DNA of 64,000 nucleotides from Curvularia sp. ZM96 (taxonomy: Eukaryota; Ascomycota; Dothideomycetes; Pleosporales; Pleosporaceae), in the NCBI GenBank assembly GCA_022457065.1, contig JAJGBQ010000007.1, positions 992,001 to 1,056,000 on the forward strand. The letters are read 5' to 3'. The notes under the pieces are model-generated. The model worked only from the letters and a program-made list of their open reading frames with translations. It was not told where the DNA came from and ran no database searches. Shown in pieces: positions 10,300 through 22,304 of this stretch (the first letter of the stretch is position 1; each line of letters starts with the position of its first letter). A program made the position numbers and the translations under genes.

Positions 10300-13200
10300 G
10301 GCTACTCGCTCGTACCAGAGACGACGTGAAAGAAGGTGTACGGAGGCGTCGTCGATTCGCTGTCCAAAAGAGCGGCTCGTAGGGGTAGTAATTGATTAGT
10401 TGCAACAAAACTCCATCACGTAGCGTGGTCCCTTGTAGCCTTGCACAAAGGTTCCAAGTCGAAGCAGAGCTAAACGCTGCTTCAGTAGGGTTCGGATTGT
10501 ATTAGCGAGCGAGGCTGAATCTAGAGAGGAGATACAGTGTCCTAATAAGATGCAACCAGTGGGTCCTAAGAGTCGACTGTCAAAGTCATGACCTGCATAC
10601 GTTACACCACCCTGGAGCACATGGTATAAACCCTGCTGTCCCGCATGGAGAATCAAAACTGGGTCATGCAGCCAGGGACAGGGTGAACGCTGTGCGAGTA
10701 CGGACCCCTGCCCCGATGGCTGTGATAGGCAGTCCCAAAGGGCTTACCACCGCGGGTGGTCTTGAGACGCTACCCGCGCTCCCCGTTAACGTTTTTTTCT
10801 TTAGACCCCGTGTGCTAGTGCTCAAGCCAGTAGGATACTAGTAGCAATGTGTTTTGGATGGCGGAGGGGGAGTGACCTAAGGGCTGTCCCAAATGGGGGA
10901 GGGGGCTAGTCAACTGGGAACCGGCTGCTGCCATGGGCAAACTGCCGGCTGTGATCTTATCATACTCCAGCTGCTGAGGAAAATAGGCTTTGAGAAACGC
11001 ATCGGGTTGGCGAGCTAAAAGCAAGGCAAATGCTAAAGTGACAGATGCTATTGGTACCCGCGGAGAAGAATTGCTTCATGGACGCCTGAAACGCCATAGT
11101 TCAGAACTCTGTTCTGCTAGGAGCTGAGCGAAGCGCACCATTTTCTTGTTTTTTCTACTCCTAATGCTGCAAGCTGTAGGCGACAGGTGTGCCGCAATGT
11201 CGCTTACCCAAAAACAAAGAACACACGTCGACTCCTGGTCTGACAAGACAAGGATGCTGGCAATAATGGTGCTCTATAGCCAAGGGAGCTGCGTTGGAGA
11301 TCGAATCCTTTGAAAAGCCGTTCCCGCTTCATGGCGCCTGCTGTGCTCCTCGGGACTGGGGTAGAGGTTGAAGTGCAAGGCCAGCTTATTCAGACCCTCG
11401 TGTTTGCCAGCTCGATGACTCGAGGGGTCAACCCTGGGGTCCACCAGTCTGAAGCGAGCAACGATGTTTCACTTGTCGATCGCAAGTGAGGGGACGATCT
11501 CGGCCGTACCGGTACCGTACCGTGTGACTACTCCGTAGACGAACGGTTCGCATTGCAAGCGCACACTTGGAGCCGCCAGTGCCTGAACATAGCGCAGTAG
11601 ATGACCTCTGGTGCACACAGTTTGCCAGACCATCAGTCTGGCGTGCTTTTGGTGCGGCGGTGTTTTCCCGAAATGGACAAGACGGGACTTTTGGGGCGGG
11701 CCGGCCGTGGCCCCTCATGGTGCCGCTCTTGTCTCTAGGACGTTAAACCTCCTATTCGTCACGACTGTGCCAACCAGGTCCATACCGGGGGTGTAAACCA
11801 TTCGAGAAGATGCCTCGGGCCCAAGTCGGCAACAAGGCCGTAGCGCTTCCCACTACACCCACTGCATGCTGGGCCTACTTACACGGCGTTCGAAAGCGGT
11901 ATTCATCTTCCCTGGGCTCTTATTACAGACAAGGTAACACCCCAACAAGCAATGCCACATGTCTATACATACTGCATCGGGCCATGGTAGTGGAGAGCGC
12001 AGCCAAGGGCACGTGTCGCAGGCTTGTGTACCCAGCACACCTCAGAGACGCGTGGGCTCTGTCTCATGTCGCTTGTGGATTTCGACGTAATGTTGCCAGG
12101 GCGTGCGTCTGGGTAGTGTTAGTGGGATCCGTCGAGAGGGGCAGTGAAGCTGTAGGGTGCAGGGGGAGGCGATGATATACTCTGTCCTCCCCGGGTAAGC
12201 GTGGCAAGAGCAGGCGAGCGGGATCAACAGGGCAGTTGCAACGTTGCTGCATGGCTGGCGTGCCCACGTCCCTCGCCTCTCCCAAAGCGTCTGTCCTTCT
12301 GCAGACGCGGTGCAGCTATCACATTGCCTTGCTGTCACCACTACCGAAGCGCTTCTCTCGTATCCGGGGAAACACCGCAAAGACGACCCAGAACACCTCT
12401 ACCGAGAACCCCTAGAGCCCAGGTGCTGGCATTACCCTCGAAGCGGATACTTGCGGGAACAGCAGACCCATTTGACGTATGACTTTGACAAGCAATTACT
12501 CATGGCTTCCTTGAGGATCGTCACGTTGCCAATGCTCCTCGTACCGTGTATAAGACCGAACCACCGGGTCTCGTCCAACCTCTCTCTATGCATGCGGATG
12601 CATCATCGATACAAAATAACTTATCGAGAAACTTTCAATCCATACACCGATCGGCTTCTCTCATCTGACCCATGTAGGGTTCGGTGCACATGAGTGGACG
12701 GTACCTTTTTGAGCAACAGATCCAGATCTAAGCACTACATTCTTACTCAGACCTCCTGGGATGAGCTTAAGCACTGAACGTGGCAAACATCATCATCAAG
12801 CCGTAACATGGAGAATGCCGATCCGCGTCTTACTTGTGCAGACTTCAGACACCGCCGCGCGGCTTGCTCCAGAACAATCCTCACCTAATGTCAATGTTTA
12901 TCCTACACACCTCTCTGATCTTAACCATGTGGTGTTGACTGAAACTCGGGCCTCGCAGGCGTTACCCTGAACAGACGCTTTTCCGACGCCCGCAGCTCGA
13001 ACCCCATAAAAGCATCTCCGCTGAGTGATGACAGACACGCAATTTAATTCGGCTGTCATTCCCGCTCGACCCACAAGTCCTGTCGCGGCTGCAAATGCGG
13101 TTAAGCTTAGGATTGCTTTTGTTATCGTATGTTCACGACTCGAAGAGCGTTAGCGTGCATGCAGCAACACACCATCTCGGACAAAGTAAAGCAAGAAAAA

Positions 13201-14026
13201 GAGGACCGCTAACCGATTCTCTCTCTATCTGGTACCAACTGGCGGTATGCCAAGAGATTTTGATTATCCTCGTTCGATATTTCCAAATGAAAAAAAATCA
13301 ACATATTCTCTTAGCCAACACTATTCTTCATCAAGTCTTCAAACCTGCCATGCGTCTACTTTTTCCGCCTAGATTGAGTCAGATGGCAGGTTCAGGAACC
13401 AGCTTCTCGAAAAGAGCAAAGATGACAATCTGTGGGATGCCAGCTTCCGCTGCACAATGGCTCTCTATACGAGGGCGGCCAGGGTGTCCAAACACGCATC
13501 TAGGCCCCTCTCTTACATACACACGTTCAACCAAGACCACATATCCACCAGATTAGGAAGTTTGTGTACGCCCACGTGCATACACCCACGTGCTGGAACG
13601 GATAAATGCCATCATTGTCCCTATCAATCGTCACAAAACATATTTTTGCCATGGCATCAGCCAGATACCCGAGAAGTGTCTGCAGACGCGAAGGAACAAC
13701 TTTCCCCTCTGCACTTCCGCCAATACCATTCACAACGCTCAGCCGCACCTGACATCCCCTCATCTACAGAAAGCAAACACCATCATCATCATCGCCCGTA
13801 AAAACAAAATCCATAGACACGGCCTGTGAAAGAGAAAGAAGGAAATAAGAAAAAGCAGAATACATACATGCACCTCGCCCGATATAGCCCCGTGCACCAT
13901 GCGTTGAAAAGGCAAGTGGGCAAGGCCAACTGTGCCACACCACCTATCTGATACATGTGTGCATCCATACGGAGGTAAAATACCACCGACGTAGGGCGTC
14001 ATGTATGTCTGTACCTGGCAACGCCT
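10300..14026. other. 3.7-kb gene-free stretch
   Basis: No supported gene. Frames up to about 150 codons occur on both strands (for example 12244-12693), but they have no hydrophobic, domain or splice-supported structure, and their compositions look like random translation. GC content is about average, so this is not an obvious RIP-mutated repeat. Short CACCATCATCATCATCGC repeats occur near 13780. It may hold non-coding transcripts or very diverged elements. Confidence 0.35.
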
Positions 14027-14392
14027 TCAAGGTTCTTTGCATGCTGCAAGCATAGAAAGCTGGGCACTGGAGCGTATCTCGTATTCATCCTTCCCTTCGC
14101 TCTCGTGGTTGAAGCACGCGAGTATGTAGCGTGTGGCTTTTCCCCTGCATAGCGCTAGGTCAGAGGAAAGCAGGGTGCGGAGCGGGATGAGGTAGAAGGT
14201 GTGGCGGTTCAGAGAGAGGTTGGGCGCCTTAGATTCAGAAGCGGGGTCTGGGAGATGTGAAATGGAGTAGAGAGGGGATCTAGTGATGTTTCTGGAATGA
14301 TTTAACTTGAGTATAGGAATTGGGTAAGTGAGGTTCGATTGGATAAACCACGGATCCTGCTTGTACGATTCGACGTACTGTCTCCTCTGCAA
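14027..14392 (-). CDS. Possible exon of an unrecognised gene
   Basis: A minus-strand open frame of about 120 codons. It is preceded by a sequence that looks exactly like a fungal intron: GTATGT donor near 14460, CAACTAATC branch point and TTTGCAG acceptor near 14392. In the phase that keeps this frame open, the upstream exon has no ATG before a stop, so a complete gene model could not be built. The translated piece has no recognised motif. It could be the last exon of a small hypothetical gene or a chance combination. Confidence 0.25.
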   Translation of the reverse strand: MQRRQYVESYKQDPWFIQSNLTYPIPILKLNHSRNITRSPLYSISHLPDPASESKAPNLSLNRHTFYLIPLRTLLSSDLALCRGKATRYILACFNHESEGKDEYEIRSSAQLSMLAACKEP

Positions 14393-14826
14393 AACTCAAA
14401 GGCAACGCAGATGGAGCCGTTTGATGGAGATTAGTTGCTTGACTCGACGATAGACATACACTGCGAGGGTTTCTCGTCAAAGTTTCCGTGACCAGTGATG
14501 TGTATCTCTACCAGTACGTCCTGATAAGAGATGTGGGATCTCGTATTTCGGTGACAACAGCCCGAACATTTCGGATCTAAAAGGGAAAGAAACGTTGCAC
14601 GTACATAATTCTGCTCACAAGGCCTGGAAGCTAGAGAGCCCTTAAAAACAAGGAAGATGAAAGACAACCAAAAAAGGGATCAGAACAGACATGTAACTGC
14701 AATTAGACAAAGTGTATCCATATCACAAGCCATACTCAAAAGAGGCGGAATAGATCCACCTTTTTCTTCCACCCTCCGCATTTACCCATCTCCACTTAAA
14801 CCATAGAAATCTTACACACTCTCTCC

Positions 14827-15706
14827 TCACGCAGTCTTCTTCCACTGTGCCCACACTCCCAACAGCGAACTTGTGGTTCCGGCAAGGCCAACAATACCAT
14901 CATCCAGATCGACCCAGCCGAGCGCCGAACTGGGAATCGTGATGTCACACAGATCGCTGATCAACTGGACCTTGACAGCATTAAGCTCCACCTGCAACTT
15001 CTTCGTCTCGACAACCTTCTCCGGGTCCGAGGACTGCGTAATGGCCTTGGAGCGCTGAAGCAGGTTGTAGTAAGAGTAAAGGCCGGAAGCGATAGAGAAG
15101 GAGATTCCGGCGAACCAGGCGCGGTAGCCTTCGCGCAGAAGACGCGGGGCAAAGGAGGATTTGCGGATAGCGGTTGCGTCGAGCTGAGACATTCACATGT
15201 TAGCACACCGCCCAACGTCCCACATAAGTCATATCCCGCTATAACCTGGACAAGAAAGCAAGGTACGTACTACGCAAGCATTGTCGCAAAGCATGTAGAA
15301 TGCGTATCCCAACTGCCTTCCAATCGCCGTGAACCTCAGCACGGGATCCATACTCTTTGCATCGCTGGCGATAGCCGCGGCTTTGAAGTGCTCAACAAAC
15401 TTGCCCACGCGCATCAGCTTGCGCGTCTGGCCGAAGGTCTTCTTGGTCGCATCGAAGGGCGCGATGGTAGATGCCGGGCGGTTGGTGCGGTACAGGTACC
15501 ATGCTAGGAAGCGCGAGAAGTATTGGAGGGTACGGAGCACCTTGTCGCGCCCGACTGTTCTTATGTCAGATGAGATGAGAGAGGGAGCCAAGCAACCGGC
15601 TGTTTGCCCGCGAAATTCAACTGGAAAAGAAAGACATACCAGTTGTCGCGACAAACTTAAGGTAATGCGATACCGTAGGGTGGTACACTAGAGCGTCTGC
15701 AACCAT
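14827..15706 (-). CDS. PEX11: Peroxisomal membrane protein PEX11
   Basis: Three exons, 15706-15640, 15554-15271 and 15183-14827, with introns of 85 and 87 nt, giving 235 aa, the usual fungal Pex11 length. The N-terminus (HYLKFVATTVGRDKVLRTLQ) and the following YFSRFLAWYL segment match the amphipathic helices with which Pex11 binds and tubulates the peroxisomal membrane. RKLMRVGKFVEHFKAA and GRQLGYAFYMLCDN in the middle are typical Pex11 core sequences. The C-terminal half has the hydrophobic GIVGLAGTTSSLLGVW segment that inserts in the membrane. The role is peroxisome elongation and division before Dnm1-driven fission. The splice at GTACGT (15270) is preferred over an alternative four bases away because it keeps the core spacing. 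Confidence 0.93.
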
Positions 15707-16415
15707 CTTGTCTGCTACCCTGGATACGAACGTCAGGCCGATGAGTATCGCGAGTGGGATGAAGAAGTCCAGCTCCAATCTGTAGTAGCGGAACAGGAAT
15801 GTAGAGAGAGAAAGAATGCAGTCTGGGGCGGAGATATGTGGGTTGAGAAAGGAACGTCTGGGGATGCGACCAGTGCGAAGCCCAAGTGCGGAAGCGTAGG
15901 GAGTCGGTCTCTGAACGTGATTGCCGGGGAAAACGCGACCACCTCGGCAACTCGATCCACACGTCACATTATCGGTCGCGAATACGCCTAGCACGCTCGG
16001 AGCCGCACTTGCAAGGCACATGTGAACATTGCATCCCGAATTTTTGTCACTGACACACGATTGTTTGCTGATACAGCTTTGCTTCTTGTCAAAACAGTTA
16101 TCGCTATCACGGACGCTGCGGTACGGAGTTGTAGAGCGCAGTTTGGCTTGCTTGTGCTGACTCGTCACCAAAGAGCCTTTCTGCATTCTCCCCTTGGATG
16201 GAAATACACATTCATGAGCTCATTGCATTGCTAGATTATAGAAATTGCGTCTCTGGTTTTTATTCCCCATATTTTAATCCCTAAACCATAATGCCATTTG
16301 GCTTGCTCGATCCCTCAAGGACACCAATACTTTGCCAGTTGCAGATAACCTTTTCGCCCACCAACCAGTCATAACGGATACAAACCGGACCACAAACGCC
16401 AATAATGCTACCCAG
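15707..16415. other. Intergenic between PEX11 and ABD1
   Basis: The PEX11 promoter region and ABD1 3' flank. Short frames only; nothing recognised. AT content rises toward 16260-16330, which fits the ABD1 3' untranslated region and termination. Confidence 0.4.
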
Positions 16416-17795
16416 CTAAACCTTATAGAAACAGAAGGCATGGTAAAAGTCCGCCGCCTCCAGCTCCTCCTCCGAAGTCAGCAGTCGGCCTGTGGCACGA
16501 TCCCTGACCTTCATGACCTCGCTCAATGGCCCCAGGACTGGATCATCCTTTTGCTCCTCCCAAATCTCTCGGAAGGGCTTACGGTACTGCAATTCGAGAT
16601 TGAAGTCTTCCGCCAGTGCTCGGAAGGCTTCCCACGGTACGACGTATTCAGGTGCCTCGACCGCTTCCGTCAGCCAATACGAGTACTTCCAGCCATAGGG
16701 GGGCCGGAATGTTCCATCTGGGGGTGTCTTGCCAGGGAACTTGACGCTGTAGATGCTGTTCCCGAAGCTGAATCCTTCGTCTTCAACCTCACCATCTTCC
16801 TGTTCCTCCTTTTCCTTTTCCTTCACTTCCGCTGGTTTATCGCCATTCTTGTGTTCTGTGTCTGCAGGCTTAGGGCTATCCAGGCTCTTCTCGGGGTCCC
16901 AGTCGTCCTCATCATCGCTTGCAAACGTCGGACGGTCATCGTCGTCCTCAACGCTACCATTCACCTCCGCTGGTGCCGTACCCTTGGCCTTGTGGTGCTC
17001 GATGACCTTTTGCGACAGGACGTCCGAGTTTGGTATACAGCCAATGAACCGCCCTCCTTTCTTCAGGGCACCAGCGACATTTCGCAACATGCCTCTGGCT
17101 TTGGCCTCGCTCTCAAAAGCGTAGTGCATGCAGAACATCATTGTGACCATGTCCCATCCGCCACCACCCCAGCGCTGGGCCATGGCGTTTCCCGCTCCTG
17201 CACCAGGATCAATGCCTACCTCCTTGATGATGGGTATGTCGCCCAGCCACTCTCCAAAACAGTCTTTTGCGTAAAACTCGCCATGGAAAAGACGCCTGTT
17301 CTTCCTCTGCATTTGAGAAAATCGATCTTTGGCCTGCCTGATCGACACGTCGGCGGGATCACAGCCCACATAGAGCTCGACCTTTCTCGACTTTTCCCAT
17401 TTTCCCAGGTCACCACCCTTTCCACACCCGATATCTAGGATCTTGAGATTTCGCTCGTCGCCAATGAACTTTTGAATGATAGATGACTTGATCCAATTGT
17501 TGAAGCTGCGCAGTCCTTTGATTTTGCTGTCTGTGTTGCGCCATTCGCGACCTCGCTCTGGAACCATGTTATAATGCTGCTTGACGACATCATGCACACC
17601 TCGTTGCGCAGCTTCCTCGTGTGCCCTCCTGGCTGCCTCTTCTTCTCGCGCTTGCTGTCGCTTCCGAGCAGCTTCTCTGTCGGCGGCGGACACACGGGCA
17701 CCTGCTCCGGGGCGCTTTCGTTGACGCGGTGGTGATCTAGACGGTGATCTCGAAGGCGAGCGTGCGCGTTTGTTGTTTTGAGTGACGCTCGCCAT
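16416..17795 (-). CDS. ABD1: mRNA cap guanine-N7 methyltransferase
   Basis: A single-exon protein of 459 aa. It transfers a methyl group from SAM to N7 of the cap guanine on nascent mRNA in the nucleus. The N-terminus has an Arg-Ser repeat (ARSPSRSPSRSPP) and a Glu/Ala/Arg-rich helix. The catalytic domain opens with HYNMVPERGREWR (74-86) and SFNNWIKS (97-104). SAM motif I is ILDIGCGKGGDLGKW at about 119-133. FCMHYAFES carries the family's conserved MHY residues near the active site, and the domain closes with EEELEAADFYHAFCFYKV. A long acidic insert of about 75 residues sits between the catalytic halves and is common in filamentous ascomycete orthologues. It is divergent from RPN7, sharing a 406-bp promoter region. 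Confidence 0.95.
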   Translation of the reverse strand: MASVTQNNKRARSPSRSPSRSPPRQRKRPGAGARVSAADREAARKRQQAREEEAARRAHEEAAQRGVHDVVKQHYNMVPERGREWRNTDSKIKGLRSFNNWIKSSIIQKFIGDERNLKILDIGCGKGGDLGKWEKSRKVELYVGCDPADVSIRQAKDRFSQMQRKNRRLFHGEFYAKDCFGEWLGDIPIIKEVGIDPGAGAGNAMAQRWGGGGWDMVTMMFCMHYAFESEAKARGMLRNVAGALKKGGRFIGCIPNSDVLSQKVIEHHKAKGTAPAEVNGSVEDDDDRPTFASDDEDDWDPEKSLDSPKPADTEHKNGDKPAEVKEKEKEEQEDGEVEDEGFSFGNSIYSVKFPGKTPPDGTFRPPYGWKYSYWLTEAVEAPEYVVPWEAFRALAEDFNLELQYRKPFREIWEEQKDDPVLGPLSEVMKVRDRATGRLLTSEEELEAADFYHAFCFYKV

Positions 17796-18201
17796 GGTGT
17801 ACCTCGTTATGTAGTGCGTTGATTGGCGGCTTCCGCGTCCGACGCGTTCGTGAGGATGCGATGTTTGTATGGAGTCGTGTGCTGAGGCGACGACAAAACT
17901 GAGTTAGAACGGTGTAGGGAGGAGAGAGGGAATCTGTAATCAATTCCACAGAACAAGCCAAGTGAAATGAAAGGAAGAAAGCAAGCAGGCAAGCAAGTAA
18001 GTGAGCAAAGGGACCCAAAAAGCCCAGATGCGGCTGCTGTTCTAGTATCCATGGTTCGAGGGCCGTGCGCGAGCTTTACCTGCGGAAGTTCAGCGGCGGG
18101 CACGACACTCCCGTCATCATACCAACATCGCCCACGACTCAACACCGTCTGCTGTTGCCTCGCCACCACGTCACCCTCTCCATCTCACACTTACCACTAC
18201 A
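17796..18201. promoter_or_regulatory. Divergent ABD1/RPN7 promoter region
   Basis: These 406 bp separate the two start codons. A reversed CCAAT box (GATTGG at 17821) lies just upstream of ABD1. The RPN7 side has CT-rich and CAC-rich leader sequence ending in CTTACCACTACA before the ATG. No yeast-type PACE element (GGTGGCAAA) was found on a read-through. Confidence 0.45.
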
Positions 18202-19768
18202 ATGGGCGACCCGCAATTCGCAAAGTATCCCGACCTCCAGCTGTCGCAGCACATCTTCCAGCTCACAAATCCCGCCGCCTCGAAACAAGCAAAGCAAGCT
18301 GCTTTGAAGGCTGTTCAAGATGGCATCACCGAGAACAAGATGGCGCCGCTTTACCGGTATCTCGCACACCCTGTAGATGGCGTTCTCAACGCACAGGGTG
18401 AAGGAAGTGCAGACCAGCCGAGCAAGAACCGGAGACCTTCTGCCAGCTTAGCGACGATGCTTGCCACGCGGACCCCAACATTAGAAGTGCCACTGCCCTG
18501 GGACGAGAAGTTGTACGAGAGCCTGAAGGCCGAGTGCGAGAAGGAGTTGGAGGCGATACAGAAGGAGGAGGAAGAGGCAGAAGAGAAGGCCGGCGAGACC
18601 GAAGTGCAAGCCGCGCGGGGAAAGCGGGCGGAGCTGTACAACCGCATAGGCGACAAGGTACGTTGGTAGAAAGCTCCTACACGGCAAGATGATGGCACTG
18701 ACAACGAGAATAGGATAAAGCCATCGCTAGTTACGAGGCCATCTTCGAGAAGACTGGCATTCTAGGTACCAAGATCGATCTCGTCCTTGCCATAATACGC
18801 ATTGCGCTCTTCTTCGGTGACAGGATACTGGCCAAGAAGTCCATTGACCGCGCCAGCGCACTGGTGGAGAGCGGTGGTGACTGGGACCGTCGCAATCGTC
18901 TCAAGGCATACACCGGACTACACTACCTCACAGTCCGATCACACTCACAGGCTGCTCCCCTACTGCTTGACAGTCTGTCAACCTTTACCAGTTACGAGCT
19001 GTGCAGCTACTCGAACCTTGTAGTCTACGCCATTCTTGCGGGCTCAGTAGCGCTCAAGCGTGTCGATTTCAAGTCCAAAGTGGTGGACGCGCCAGAGATT
19101 AAGGCGATTGTGGGCACTTCGGAAGAGAAGCTCTCTGCCATTACAGGACAGGCTTCGGCAGGACCAGCAGCCGGTGATGAGGAGATGGCGGATGCATCAG
19201 GCTCAACAGCGACACCCATGCCGACAGTCGTCAACCTTACCACACTTGGTGGCCAACAAGAACAAGAGGCAGCAGTAGACTTCTCCCCGCTGTCCAAGCT
19301 GGTCAAGAGCTTGTACGAGGGCGACTACAAGGGCTTCTTTGGTGCTCTCGGCGAAGTAGAGACCAACTTCCTGAGCCAAGATCGCTACATGTATGAGCAC
19401 CGTGGCTGGTATGTGCGCGAGATGCGTCTGCGGGCCTACCAGCAGCTTCTCCAGTCATACCGTGTAGTGGGACTGGAGAGCATGGCCCGAGACTTTGGTG
19501 TCACTGTCGACTTCCTCGACAAGTAAGTAACATCCTGTCCACGTATTCTGCATGTATACTGATTACAATAACCAGGGACCTTGCGCGCTTCATCGCTGCG
19601 GACCGCATACCATGCACCATCGACCGGGTCAAGGGCATCATCGAGACGAACCGCCCCGACGATAAGAACAAGCAGTACGCGGATGTGGTCAAGCAGGGTG
19701 ACCAGCTCATCACCAAGCTGCAGAAGTACGGCCAAGCCGTTCGGCTGAGGGGAAGCGAGCGTGGTTAG
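18202..19768 (+). CDS. RPN7: 26S proteasome lid subunit Rpn7 (PSMD6)
   Basis: Three exons, 18202-18657, 18714-19522 and 19576-19768, with introns of 56 and 53 nt, giving 485 aa. It starts with MGDPQFAKYPDLQL, the conserved Rpn7 N-terminus. A long charged coiled-coil stretch follows (about 110-145). TPR-like helices come next (AIASYEAIFEKTGILGTKID; DRRNRLKAYTGLHYL) and then a C-terminal PCI domain (YEHRGWYVREMRLRAYQQLLQSY and the winged-helix part FGVTVDFLDKDLARFIA). A Gly/Ala/Gln-rich insert at about 305-350 before the PCI domain is a usual position for length variation. The role is structural: Rpn7 joins Rpn3, Rpn5, Rpn6, Rpn9 and Rpn12 in the lid of the 19S particle. Confidence 0.95.
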
Positions 19769-20712
19769 ACACGTGCCTCTAACAGGCTGATGTATAATGA
19801 TGATGGAATAATCTAGGTATGCTTGGACGAAACCAGCGCAACGAGAGCTGTATAAAATACTAGAGTAAACAAGCGTGTCAACACGGTGCCAGTTTTGTGC
19901 TAGTCGTTACTGTGAAGGTTTCGGTGCCCGCGTTGCATTGCCCTATCTGCAACTTAGCCCCGCTATCTCCGCGTTGCAGCTCGCGGGAAGACGGCAGAGC
20001 GATGCGGTCAGATCGCATGGGAGACCATATTTCTTTTTGCCCCAAGATATCTGTTCGTCATGCGCCCTGATTAGACGTCGATTTATATCATCGCAAGATT
20101 CACGCCCACACTACGTTGCCCGTCCCAAGCTCGATCCGACGCCTTCGGTCCCAGAGCCCACGCCTGGTGTGGGGTGTGATCGGCTTCAAGCAGCGCCGCC
20201 GATAAGCATCCAGGGTCCAGAAACAATGTCGCCGTCATCGGCATTGGCGCAGGCGTCTGTCCGTTCGATTTGCGCCCGTGCCAGCAAAGAGAGACAGATG
20301 GGAGGCAACGTGGGTTTACGAGGTATTTTGTTTTTCAGCCCTGTTTGTAATCCCGTCGGTCACCAGTCACGAAGCGGTAGTAGTACACGCCCGCACTGCG
20401 CCGCTGGCAACGAGGGGCTGCGTTTGTCGTGGGAGCACCACTGTTCGAGTGGGGCACTACACGGCGAAGCATAAAAATATCGACTACCTCTTGACTCTTA
20501 TATCTCCGACAAGTTTCGAGTGTGTCGCGGGAACTAGCATCTTGCAGGAAAATAGTTTCTGCCCGAGTCATACTTGATCCAGACTTGTGCTCACCACTTT
20601 AGTTCTCTATAGGCACTTCTCCTTCACCCCTCGTAACCTTCCACTCCTACTACCATCTTCACCGGTCCGACCCGCCCAATTTTCGTCGCATCCTCCGTAT
20701 ACACGCGCAGCC
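19769..20712. other. Intergenic; upstream region of alanine aminotransferase
   Basis: No independent gene is supported; a 199-codon plus-strand frame at 19875-20474 has no domain features. The last 135 bases (20578-20712) are open in frame with the aminotransferase and encode an acid-free, Arg/Ser/Pro/Leu-rich stretch, described as a finding. Confidence 0.4.
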
Positions 20713-22304
20713 ATGTCAAAGGCACCACAGAAAGCGCTGAACATCCGCAACATCAACCCGCACGTCAAGGCAGCCCAGTATGCCGTGCGCGGTGAACTAG
20801 CCGTCAAGTCAGAAGAGTACCGCGCCAAGCTGGCAAAAGGCGAGGGCAAGGACCTGCCTTTTGACACTGTCATTGCGGCCAACATCGGAAACCCCCAACA
20901 ACTAGACCAGAAGCCCATCACATTCTTCAGGCAGGTTGCCAGTATACTTGAGAACCCGGGACTGCTCGAGCATGAGGATGTTTTGGTCAAGAGTCTGGGA
21001 TACAAGTCCGATGTTGTCGAGCGTGCGAAGAAGCTTCTGAACGAGGTCAAGAGCGTGGGTGCATACAGCCAGAGTCAGGGTGCTCCCGGCATCAGGCAGA
21101 GCGTGGCAGAGTACATTGAGCGTATGTACCCCAGTGCTTTCAAGCCCAGGCCTCCAGCTGACAAAATACAGGACGAGATGGCTACCCAGCCAAGTTTGAG
21201 GACATCTACCTCAGCAACGGTGCCTCATCCGGTGTAAACACGCTTCTCCACACCATCTGCGCGAAGCCCGAGACCGGTATCATGGTCCCCATTCCCCAGT
21301 ACCCTCTTTACACTGCTACCCTTTCGGTCCTCAACGCTCGCTGCGTACCATACTACCTCGAGGAGGAGCAGGCGTGGGGTACATCGCTCGAGTCTATTCG
21401 AACAGCCTATGACAAGGCTGTCAGCGAGGGCACCGATGTCAAGGCCATCTGTGTTATCAACCCAGGCAACCCTACTGGCGCCTCGCTTTCTGCAGCAGAC
21501 ATCAAGGCCGTTCTCCAATTCGCCGCCGAAAAGAGCATGGTTGTCATCGCAGATGAGGTGTATCAGACCAATGTTTTCATTGGCGAGTTCATCTCCTTCA
21601 AGAAGGCCCTGCGTGACCTGCAAAAGGAGTCACCAGGCCAATACGACCATCTGGAGCTGGCCTCTCTTCATTCTGTTTCCAAGGGCATGGTTGGCGAGTG
21701 TGGACACCGCGGAGGATACTTCGAGCTCGTTGGTTTTGAACCCGAGGTTGCGCAGGAGGTTTACAAGTTCATTTCCATTCAGCTGTGCCCACCAGTCCTC
21801 GGCCAGTGCATTGTCGAGATGATGGTTAACCCACCCAAGGAGGGTGAGCCGAGTTACCCACTGTACAAGGAAGAGTACGATGGCATCTTCAACGGATTGA
21901 AGAAGCGTGCCTATGCTCTTTATGAGGCGTTCAAGCAGATGGAGGGTGTGGAGTGCGACGAGCCTCAGGTCAGTGCAACCCTAGGATCCCCCCTTGTTGC
22001 TCTTTTACCTCGGAACATCGAGTATCCAGGATACTAACATATACTCTAGGGCTCCATGTACCTCTTCCCTACCATCCACCTTCCAGAGAAGGCCGTTCAG
22101 CAGGCCAAGAAGGAGGGCCGCGCGCCAGACGAGTTCTACTGCTTCCGCATGCTGGATGCAACGGGTGTTTGCGTTGTCGCTGGAACCGGCTTTGGACAGA
22201 AGGAGGGTACTCTGCATTTCAGGACGACCTTTCTTGCGCCCGGCACTGACTGGACCGGGCGTATTGTCAAGTTCCACGAGGACTTTATGAAGGAGTTTAA
22301 GTAG
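20713..22304 (+). CDS. ALT1: Alanine aminotransferase (PLP-dependent)
   Basis: Three exons, 20713-21121, 21172-21968 and 22050-22304, with introns of 50 and 81 nt, giving 486 aa from the first ATG. It interconverts L-alanine plus 2-oxoglutarate and pyruvate plus L-glutamate. Fold-type I aminotransferase landmarks are present: the N-terminal NIGNPQQLDQKPITFFRQV typical of alanine aminotransferases, YSQSQGAPGIRQSVAEYIERRDGYPA (completed by the splice), the INPGNPTGA phosphate-binding turn, ADEVYQTN, the PLP lysine in HSVSKGMVGECGHRGGY (Lys about 307), and CVVAGTGFGQKEGTLHFRTTFLAP near the end. The ATG gives a cytosolic-type protein, but the same frame is open for 45 codons upstream with targeting-peptide character. 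Confidence 0.94.

Noticed and set aside
11285..11320. tRNA B-box-like sequence GATCGAATCC
   Set aside because: The T-stem does not pair properly and no acceptor stem or A box at correct spacing was found.
14431..14667. 78-codon minus-strand frame as first exon of the 14027-14392 frame
   Set aside because: Joining through the canonical-looking intron creates an immediate stop in this phase.
16332..17438. 368-codon plus-strand open frame
   Set aside because: It is the antisense shadow of the ABD1 coding sequence, whose protein is unmistakable on the other strand.
19875..20474. 199-codon plus-strand open frame between RPN7 and alanine aminotransferase
   Set aside because: Starts at a non-featured position, has random-looking composition and no family signal; the aminotransferase promoter occupies the region.
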